DNA from: Phycisphaerae bacterium
Lineage (GTDB): Bacteria; Planctomycetota; Phycisphaerae; UBA1845; UTPLA1
Direction of reading: 5' to 3'
DNA length: 12,497 bases
Assembly (NCBI GenBank): GCA_016935885.1
Contig: JAFGQA010000445.1
Location: 1-12,497, forward strand
The position numbers and the translations under genes were made by a program. The notes below the pieces were generated by a model that worked only from the letters and a program-made list of their open reading frames with translations, did not search any database and was not told the origin of the DNA. This document shows positions 7,154 through 12,497 of this stretch, in pieces. The first letter of the stretch is position 1; each line of letters begins with the position of its first letter.

Positions 7154-8067
7154 GTCCTCCCCGCGGAAGGTATCTTCCGGGCCTCCATGTACAGCGAGAG
7201 CTTGGCCAGCGTATTGTCGAAGAACCGGGTCTCACGAAGCACGGGAACGTAGCTTTGCCCGAAACTCGATCGGTAAACGTCCTCGAATCCTGCCGCTGAG
7301 AGCAATCTCCTGGCTTTCCGCTCATTCCACCAGTTGATGTGATTGCCCGGATACGTTCGCTGCAGTTCCAGAGGGCATCGGGACGTGCACCAGTCCAGGG
7401 CTTCTTCGTAGCCCAGTCTGCCAAACAGTGATGCCAGTTCATCGTCCGTGATCTTGGGTATGTCAGCCACGTGTAGGAACGAGACACTACTTGCAAACTC
7501 ATAGAGGAACACCTGGCCGATGGTGGCACTGCCAAGCGGCGCGCTCATCCCCAGTTGTTTGTACAGCTCGGGCGAGGTGTAGCTCGGCTCGTCCTCCCAG
7601 TAGAAGAACAGCCGGTCGTTCTCCCGGTAGGCTCGGTAGTAGAGGTCGATGTTTGGCGTGGTAACCCGAAGTGCTCCTCCCGGCTTGAGGATGCGATAGG
7701 CTTCGCGAAACAGATGCAGCGCGGCCTCATCCGTAACATGCTCGATGGTGTGGCTGGAGTAGGCGAGCTCCGCTGTGCCGTCATCAACCGGTAATCGTGT
7801 CATGTCGAGGATATCCCAGTCGATATCGCACTGGTTCTCTTTGTAATGGCACCACTCGCTGGCGTGGTCGATGTTGGTCCACGCCGGATGGCGAAACGAC
7901 CCCGCCCCGATGTTATAGAACCGGCGGGCCTCAAGGCTGTCGGGCGCATAGATCTGCCCGTACACCGATAGATCCACCGATTGCGAAGAGGATGGCCCCC
8001 TGTCGGTGCGCTTCGTGATGTCATATCCGATGATTTGAAATGCCTTCTCTGCTAGCGTCTTGAGCAT
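7150..8067 (-). CDS. SAM-dependent methyltransferase (Methyltransf_11-like)
   Basis: From the ATG at 8065-8067 the product is 305 residues. SAM-binding motif I reads R-F-Y-N-I-G-A-G-S-F-R-H-P-A-W-T-N-I-D, the form seen in many methyltransferases of polysaccharide loci. It is followed by D-I-L-D-M-T-R-L-P, E-L-A-Y-S-S-H-T-I-E-H-V and R-I-L-K-P-G-G-A-L-R-V-T-T-P-N. The substrate is unknown; a sugar or glycan hydroxyl, or an acyl substituent, are the likely options. The frame is open further back to a GTG at 8154, but no purine run precedes that codon, whereas GGGAGGGGG (8079-8087) lies about 11 bases before the ATG. The stop overlaps the old hisF start as ATGA, so this gene was once coupled to the lost amidotransferase module. 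Confidence 0.85.
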   Translation of the reverse strand: MLKTLAEKAFQIIGYDITKRTDRGPSSSQSVDLSVYGQIYAPDSLEARRFYNIGAGSFRHPAWTNIDHASEWCHYKENQCDIDWDILDMTRLPVDDGTAELAYSSHTIEHVTDEAALHLFREAYRILKPGGALRVTTPNIDLYYRAYRENDRLFFYWEDEPSYTSPELYKQLGMSAPLGSATIGQVFLYEFASSVSFLHVADIPKITDDELASLFGRLGYEEALDWCTSRCPLELQRTYPGNHINWWNERKARRLLSAAGFEDVYRSSFGQSYVPVLRETRFFDNTLAKLSLYMEARKIPSAGRT

Positions 8068-8091
8068 GTCTGAAGATACCCCCTCCCGGCG

Positions 8092-8127
8092 ATCAGCGCT
8101 ACCTGCGGAGCTTCGCTGTCCGCTGAT
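8092..8127. repeat. Inverted repeat in the gap before the methyltransferase
   Basis: ATCAGCG at 8092-8098 and CGCTGAT at 8121-8127 are perfect 7-base arms around a 22-base spacer in the 100-base gap between the acyltransferase stop and the methyltransferase ATG. A competing inner pairing (GCGGA with TCCGC) exists. No T run follows, so it is not a standard terminator. Chance pairing in GC-rich DNA is quite possible. Confidence 0.3.
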
Positions 8128-8167
8128 AACGACGATCCCACGGCCCCGCGACACGCGCTTGCGCTAC

Positions 8168-9277
8168 TCAATGTCGTACGCACGCGCCGTCCGGCACGTC
8201 TGAGAAGACGTGAGCTCCGTTTGCGATCACCACGTTCCTGCCAATACGAACGCCGAGAAAAACGGTTGCTCCCATGCCAATAAGGGCTCCCTCGCCAACC
8301 TGCACCCCCCCACCCAACACCGCGCCAGGAGCAACATGGACATGGTTCTCAATCTCGCAGTCGTGCGAGACGATGGCCCCCGTGTTGATGATGCAGTTAT
8401 CCGCGATTCGCGCGTGGCTTCCCACGGCGGCCAGCGCGAAAACCTGATTGCCCGTACCCCACTCGGAGGACGGCTCAATAGCAGCCGTTTCGTGGACCAG
8501 ATTCGGCGTTCTAAGGCCGGCTTCTCTTATCCGCTCGAATACTTCGGCGCGATGGCCCGGGTCTGTCACCGACCCTACTGCATTGACTGCGGATGAAATG
8601 GACTCCCTCACACAGATACGAAGGTACTCGTCACCACCCAGGATGGGGAGACCCCAGAGCTGCTCGCCTACGGGCCTGGCGGGGTCAAGGAAGCCCGCCA
8701 CTTCCCACGATCCGGAACTACGAAGGACGTCAAGGCACATCCCGGCATGCCCACCGGCACCCACGACAACCACACGCCCCCCTTCCGGCGTCCTGACCGC
8801 ATCCCCGGGAATAACTCCTGCGTTTGGGTGGGGACACCGCTGCTGTCTTCCCCAAAGCCGTTCGATCTCGGCGGTCGTCACCAGGTCCATGCCGTTGAAG
8901 TCCTCCTCAGACAAGCCATATCGCCGGGCCAGCTCGACCGCAGCTTTGGACATGCGCACGCGCCCTTCGGCAGCAGGGGGCGTCTCGTCATGCATCGCAA
9001 CGGAATCCAGACGGCGGAAGATCTCCGGGAGTGCCTCAGGTGCCGGCCCGATGACCGCGAGCAGGCTGGCGACCCTCAGTTCCTGACCAGATGAATAGGG
9101 TGTGTAGAAGTACCCGTCATGCGGCGCCTCGACGTCCGCGTGGGTCTTCGACGTCTCCAGGGAGAAAAGGAGCGCGCCGCGCCGCACGAGTTCGCCGCAC
9201 GCCGCATGGATCTCCACCAGGATACAAACGTCGTCATTCGCATTCAGCATCGGGACGTATACGGGTATAGGGTTCAT
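8168..9277 (-). CDS. Lipoyl domain - E3-binding-like domain - NeuD/PglD/LegH-type acyltransferase fusion
   Basis: The 369-residue product joins three units. Residues 1-80 form a biotinyl/lipoyl domain with G-E-L-V-R-R-G-A-L-L and L-E-T-S-K-T-H-A-D-V-E-A-P; Lys44 in E-T-S-K is the expected lipoylation site. Residues about 106-142 (R-M-S-K-A-A-V-E-L-A-R-R-Y-G-L through L-V-T-T-A-E-I-E-R-L) look like a divergent peripheral-subunit (E3)-binding domain. Residues 167-369 are a PglD/NeuD-like sugar acyltransferase: V-V-V-G-A-G-G-H, then a left-handed beta-helix with I-N-T-G-A-I-V-S-H-D-C-E-I, where His305 is the probable general base. In the legionaminic pathway a protein of this family (LegH) acylates the 4-amino group after LegC. 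The ATG overlaps the E1 stop as ATGA and has a GAGGA site 7 bases upstream (9285-9289). The usual E2 catalytic domain is absent, and the chain stops at G-A-C-V-R-H before the usual G-x-P-A-K tail. Confidence 0.88.
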   Translation of the reverse strand: MNPIPVYVPMLNANDDVCILVEIHAACGELVRRGALLFSLETSKTHADVEAPHDGYFYTPYSSGQELRVASLLAVIGPAPEALPEIFRRLDSVAMHDETPPAAEGRVRMSKAAVELARRYGLSEEDFNGMDLVTTAEIERLWGRQQRCPHPNAGVIPGDAVRTPEGGRVVVVGAGGHAGMCLDVLRSSGSWEVAGFLDPARPVGEQLWGLPILGGDEYLRICVRESISSAVNAVGSVTDPGHRAEVFERIREAGLRTPNLVHETAAIEPSSEWGTGNQVFALAAVGSHARIADNCIINTGAIVSHDCEIENHVHVAPGAVLGGGVQVGEGALIGMGATVFLGVRIGRNVVIANGAHVFSDVPDGACVRH

Positions 9278-11211
9278 CGCGCGGTCCTCAGTGCGGCGTT
9301 GACAATCGCTTCAACGTTGGGCAGCAGAGCCAGCTCCAACTGCGGGCTGGCCGGGACAACGCCGTCGTAACCCACTCGCGCAGCGGAAGCAAGCGGCACC
9401 CCGCTCTCGGCGGTCCGAGCCAGGATTTCGGCTCCGATCCCGCCGACAAGCGGGCCTTCTTCCACCGTAAGTAAACGATGGGTGCGGCGGACAGATTCCA
9501 GAATAGGGCTCGCATTCAGCGGGAAGATCTGGGTGGGCACGATGACCTCGGCTATGATCTCGTGCTGCTCGAAGAGAGAAGCCTGCGCACGCTCCACAAC
9601 TTCCAGCATCCCGCCGTAGCACACCAGCGTCAGGTCCGGTGAAAGTGTCCGCGGTTTCAGCCTGAGGCAAGGGAACGGGTCATCTGAGCACTCGATCACA
9701 TATCCCGGTACAGATTCGCTCTCCTGGAGCCTCGTATAGAGAACTTTGTTCTCTATTACCAGCGTGGGATGCTCAATGGTCCCTACGAGCTGCCGGTACA
9801 CGTCGTAAGGTGAAAGACGATTGTTCAAAGCCAGCACAACAAGGCCAGGGATGCCCTGGAAGAACTTCTCGATGGACTGACTGTGTGTGGGACCGTAGCC
9901 TCGCCTGCCCCCCATGGGTGTTCTGACAATGAGAGGCACACGGCATTGGCCATTATACATGCCATGCATCTTGGCCGCGTGCTGGTAGATCTGGTCGAAT
10001 GCGAGAGTCATGAAGTCCCCAAACATGATCTCCACGATCGGAACAAGACCCGACAGCGCCAGTCCTGTCCCCACTCCCACCAGAGCCGCTTCGCTAATGG
10101 GCGTATTCCTGACACGCCCCGGGAAAGCACCGCTCAGGTTGCGGGAAATCCGGAACGCGCCGCCGTACGGGTCCTCGATGTCCTCGCCGATCATGATCAG
10201 ACGGGGGTCTGCAGCAAACGAGTCCATGAGCGCGCGATTGATGAGATCCCCGTGCCGCGCTCGTTCGCACGACCATGGCATCCAGCTCGTCGACCGCGAC
10301 ACCCTCGGATCCTCCGGCTTGTACGTACTGGATGGTGCCGCACGTGCCTTTGCCACCACCTGGTCGAGCGCCTGCTCGATCTCGCCGTGTAACTCTCTGA
10401 ATCGGTCCGGATGCAGTTTCCCCCAACGATTGAGGGGATCTTTCTCCGCAAAAGCGGCAATCTCTTCCGGGTTCCGATGGTCGTCTCCTTTGGAGTGCGG
10501 ATTCAGACGGTAGGTCCCGATTTCCAGGAGCGCAGGGCCCGCACCCGCACGCGTGCGCGAAACGGCCTCGCGGCTGACCGACATCAGTTCCTGCCACTCC
10601 CAGGTTGTGCCGCTGTAGTAGGCAATATCAAAGGCAGCAGCCCTCTGGGCAATCGTGCCTGCCATTGTATCGGCAACATGTGTCGACTGGGCATAGGCGT
10701 TGCTTTCCACCACAACGAGGAGCGGCAGCTTCCATTTTGAAGCAAGATTCATGCTCTCGTAGACTACGCCTTCCCCAAAAGCACCATCCCCGAGGAATAC
10801 CACCGCAATGTGGGCTGACTGCTTGAGCTTCAAGGCATATGCCACACCCGCCGCAACAGGCGACATCCCCGACAAGACGCCGTTGGAGAAGAATCCTTCG
10901 GCACAAAGATGCTGACTGCCGCCAATCCCGCCGCACACCCCCGATGACTGCCCCATGATTTCGGCCATGAGACGCTCAGGGTCACCCCCGCGACTCAACA
11001 GGTGACCGTGACCGCGATGGTTGGAGAGCACGATGTCGCCCGCCTCAAGCGCCTCATCAATGGCTATGCCGCAAAACTCCTGTCCTACGCACGTGTGGAC
11101 GGTACCGTGGATAACTCCCTCGGAGTAGAGGCGGAGTAGACGACTCTCAAAACTCCTGATGAAGGCTGCCTTGCGAATGAGCCTCTCTTCGGTCTGCGGA
11201 TCAAGTGTCAT
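9274..11211 (-). CDS. Fused alpha+beta thiamine-diphosphate 2-oxoacid dehydrogenase E1
   Basis: The 645-residue product equals E1 alpha plus E1 beta in one chain. The alpha half (about 1-290) has H-T-C-V-G-Q-E-F, S-N-H-R-G-H-G-H, G-G-I-G-G-S-Q-H, the ThDP/Mg motif G-D-G-A...N (141-171) and a loop T-Y-R-L-N-P-H-S-K-G-D-D with His239. The beta half (about 320-645) has I-G-E-D-I-E-D-P-Y-G-G, T-P-I-S-E with the ThDP-activating Glu374, F-G-D-F...D-Q-I, and T-H-S-Q-S with His443. Such enzymes decarboxylate a 2-oxoacid and reductively acylate a lipoyl group. The next gene, overlapping by ATGA, carries that lipoyl group, so the two are almost certainly partners; the oxoacid is unknown. Residues about 293-317 look like out-of-frame linker sequence. 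No E3 gene is in the window; a housekeeping dihydrolipoamide dehydrogenase could serve. Confidence 0.9.
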   Translation of the reverse strand: MTLDPQTEERLIRKAAFIRSFESRLLRLYSEGVIHGTVHTCVGQEFCGIAIDEALEAGDIVLSNHRGHGHLLSRGGDPERLMAEIMGQSSGVCGGIGGSQHLCAEGFFSNGVLSGMSPVAAGVAYALKLKQSAHIAVVFLGDGAFGEGVVYESMNLASKWKLPLLVVVESNAYAQSTHVADTMAGTIAQRAAAFDIAYYSGTTWEWQELMSVSREAVSRTRAGAGPALLEIGTYRLNPHSKGDDHRNPEEIAAFAEKDPLNRWGKLHPDRFRELHGEIEQALDQVVAKARAAPSSTYKPEDPRVSRSTSWMPWSCERARHGDLINRALMDSFAADPRLIMIGEDIEDPYGGAFRISRNLSGAFPGRVRNTPISEAALVGVGTGLALSGLVPIVEIMFGDFMTLAFDQIYQHAAKMHGMYNGQCRVPLIVRTPMGGRRGYGPTHSQSIEKFFQGIPGLVVLALNNRLSPYDVYRQLVGTIEHPTLVIENKVLYTRLQESESVPGYVIECSDDPFPCLRLKPRTLSPDLTLVCYGGMLEVVERAQASLFEQHEIIAEVIVPTQIFPLNASPILESVRRTHRLLTVEEGPLVGGIGAEILARTAESGVPLASAARVGYDGVVPASPQLELALLPNVEAIVNAALRTAR

Positions 11212-11246
11212 CGGGTTCTCGTTACGAGGTGCGTTCGCGTATTTCA

Positions 11247-11262
11247 GGATGGCGCCCCATCC
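11247..11262. repeat. Small hairpin in the gap upstream of the E1 gene
   Basis: GGATGG and CCATCC form a 6-base stem with a 4-base loop in the 83-base gap between the LegG-like stop and the E1 ATG. No T run follows on the transcribed strand, so it is not a typical intrinsic terminator. The gap is one of only two sizeable intergenic stretches, so a processing or attenuation element is possible, but I see no promoter consensus. A second short palindrome (CTCGT-T-ACGAG) lies at 11218-11228, close to the start codon. Confidence 0.3.
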
Positions 11263-11294
11263 GCAACTCAGAGGTCCTCCAAGAAGCGCCCTGC

Positions 11295-12497
11295 CTAGCC
11301 ATGTCGCCTCCGCCAGCTCTTGCTCGCTCTTCGTACTTCGGCCCCATCCACGAACCTCTTGACTGGAAGCGTATCAAACGGAACGAGCGACTCCAGAATC
11401 CGCACGATGCGCAAGCCGGCCTTGCCATCACCGTACGGATTTCGCATGCCCTGCAGGGAACGCCGAAACCGTGGCGACAGGGCCCGTTTTAGCGCGGCAG
11501 CAATATCCGCCCTCCCCGTGTCGCTGTCGATGACGTTCCTGGGCCGCAGCCGACCCGCTTGCCGCGGTCCGACATTCACCACCGGCAACGCAAAACTGGC
11601 CGCTTCATGGATGCCGCTGGAGGAGTTGCCGATCAGGACCTCTGCGGCGGCCATGACAGACAGGTACCTGAGACTGCCGAGATTCGTCACATACAACGCG
11701 TTGGGGTGCGACCGCACATGTTGCCGCAAGGTCGCGTCGATCGCCTCGCGTCCGGGATCCATGTTCGGACCGGTTACGATAACCGTCTGACACCGTCTCA
11801 TCGTTTCTGTGGCGATGCGGCGGGCAATGGCACGGTCATCCGACGGCACTGCCGTCACAGGATGATAGGTCATCAACGCAACCGGCTCTCTCCAGGTGAC
11901 ACCCAGCTCGCTCTCCAATTGCCGCGCATGGAGAAGGCGAGTGCAGCGGACCTCATCAAGGAGGGGCGCGCCAACCCGAAAGACCCGGCCCGGCGACTCG
12001 CCCATCTGGCATAGCCTGCGTCGATAGACCTCCGTTGACGTGAAGTGCACAACGCTCAACTTGCTGATGGCATGACGACACAGGTTGTCGATCGCCCCCT
12101 GGGTTTCTTCACCCCCGTGAATGTGCGCGATCGGCACGCCCAGACACAGGGCCCCCAGGGCCGCGCCGAGAAGCTCGTAGCGGTCACCCAGCAGGAGGAG
12201 CAGATCCGCCCGCTGGCGCACCAGTGCTGCTGCGATCTCACGGGTCGCCCGCGACGCCGTGACGGCGCTCGACAGGCGAGAGTCGTCGCGTTCCAGAATG
12301 TGAAGCACCTCGGCCACGCGGAACCCATCGCGCCTGATCTCCTCCAGGGTGTAACCGAACTTGCGCGCGAGATGACTTCCCGAAACCATGAGACACAGAC
12401 TCAGTTTCCGACTGCCTGACAAGGCACGCAGAATCGGGCGCCATTGATAGTACTCGCTCCGCGCCGTCGTCAGGACCGCAACCCTCTGCTTCCGGGC
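11295..12497 (-). CDS. legG: NeuC/LegG-type hydrolysing sugar-nucleotide 2-epimerase (cut by right edge)
   Basis: The frame is open to the right edge and adds 25 residues before the first internal TTG: R-V-A-V-L-T-T-A-R-S-E-Y-Y-Q-W-R-P, the normal N terminus of this family, so only a few codons are missing. About 400 residues are visible. Landmarks are L-G-D-R-Y-E, I-A-H-I-H-G-G-E-E-T-Q-G-A-I-D-N, R-H-A-I-S-K-L, P-V-T-A-V, and in the second GT-B-like domain I-G-N-S-S-S-G-I-H-E-A and V-N-V-G-P-R-Q-A-G-R. NeuC and LegG hydrolyse and epimerise a (GDP- or UDP-) N-acetyl-amino sugar to release the free manno-configured sugar that a NeuB/LegI synthase condenses with phosphoenolpyruvate. LegG is chosen over NeuC because PtmE- and LegC-like genes are in the same operon; the nucleotide is inferred. 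The stop lies 83 bases before the E1 gene. Confidence 0.88.
   Translation of the reverse strand, partial: ARKQRVAVLTTARSEYYQWRPILRALSGSRKLSLCLMVSGSHLARKFGYTLEEIRRDGFRVAEVLHILERDDSRLSSAVTASRATREIAAALVRQRADLLLLLGDRYELLGAALGALCLGVPIAHIHGGEETQGAIDNLCRHAISKLSVVHFTSTEVYRRRLCQMGESPGRVFRVGAPLLDEVRCTRLLHARQLESELGVTWREPVALMTYHPVTAVPSDDRAIARRIATETMRRCQTVIVTGPNMDPGREAIDATLRQHVRSHPNALYVTNLGSLRYLSVMAAAEVLIGNSSSGIHEAASFALPVVNVGPRQAGRLRPRNVIDSDTGRADIAAALKRALSPRFRRSLQGMRNPYGDGKAGLRIVRILESLVPFDTLPVKRFVDGAEVRRASKSWRRRHG

Noticed and set aside
7150..8154. Longer form of the methyltransferase from the GTG at 8154
   Set aside because: The extra 29 residues (G-R-G-I-V-V-I-S-G-Q-R-S-S) resemble no methyltransferase N terminus and no ribosome binding site precedes the GTG, while a purine-rich site precedes the ATG at 8067.
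9721..9780. Lower GC in part of the E1 gene as a sign of recent transfer
   Set aside because: A hand count gives 29 of 60 G/C here against 40 of 60 at 1-60, but other stretches of the same gene are about 60 percent, so two hand-picked samples do not support a boundary; a sliding-window GC plot would be needed.
10094..10597. Minus-strand open frame in another phase inside the E1 gene
   Set aside because: Not a separate gene: most of it is a shadow of E1 alpha and beta. Only the short stretch 10260-10335 looks coding in this phase, and it is reported as a possible double frameshift.
11247..11262. Intrinsic terminator between the LegG-like and E1 genes
   Set aside because: The hairpin has only a 6-base stem and no following T run on the transcribed strand.
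11222..11431. Small minus-strand frame between the LegG-like and E1 genes
   Set aside because: Mostly overlaps the 3' end of the LegG-like gene in another phase, with an unstructured, R- and S-rich translation; no evidence that it is a gene.
1..12497. CRISPR arrays, tRNA/rRNA genes, insertion sequences or attachment sites
   Set aside because: No regularly spaced repeats, no tRNA-like cloverleaf, no transposase-like translation and no flanking direct repeats were seen; the hisF/wbpG scar shows no obvious mobile-element ends.

Overview
The window is one block of a surface-polysaccharide (O-antigen, capsule or glycoprotein-glycan) biosynthesis locus. Every gene I can support is on the minus strand, so transcription runs from base 12497 towards base 1. 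The DNA is GC-rich, GTG starts are common, and genes are packed end to end with 4-8 bp overlaps. This fits a GC-rich, probably Gram-negative bacterium; nothing seen allows a genus or phylum to be named.

In transcription order: a NeuC/LegG-type hydrolysing sugar-nucleotide 2-epimerase (cut by the right edge); a single-chain fused alpha+beta thiamine-diphosphate 2-oxoacid dehydrogenase E1; a three-part protein made of a lipoyl domain, an E3-binding-like domain and a NeuD/PglD/LegH-type left-handed beta-helix acyltransferase; a SAM methyltransferase; a short scar holding pieces of hisF and probably of a wbpG/pseA-type amidotransferase; a PtmE-type CBS-plus-nucleotidyltransferase; an extended SDR dehydratase/epimerase; a LegC-type PLP aminotransferase; a DUF115/MptE-like protein; a second SAM methyltransferase; a GT4 glycosyltransferase; and a second GT4-type glycosyltransferase cut by the left edge.

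PtmE, SDR, LegC, a LegH-like acyltransferase domain and LegG are the central steps of the GDP-linked route to legionaminic acid or a related nonulosonic acid. The synthase (LegI/NeuB) and CMP-transferase (LegF/NeuA) are not in the window and may lie beyond the right edge. The DUF115 protein and the two GT4 proteins would assemble the glycan; the methyltransferases would decorate it.

The most unusual part is the E1 / lipoyl-PSBD-acyltransferase pair (8168-11211). The normal E2 catalytic domain of a 2-oxoacid dehydrogenase complex is absent, and a sugar N-acyltransferase sits in its place on the same chain as the lipoyl arm. This suggests a dedicated machine that decarboxylates a 2-oxoacid and passes the acyl group from lipoamide to an amino sugar, possibly without CoA. 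That mechanism is inference; the domain architecture is read directly from the sequence. A second notable item is the fused hisF/wbpG remnant, which suggests that the ancestral locus made an amidino-modified sugar and lost that branch.
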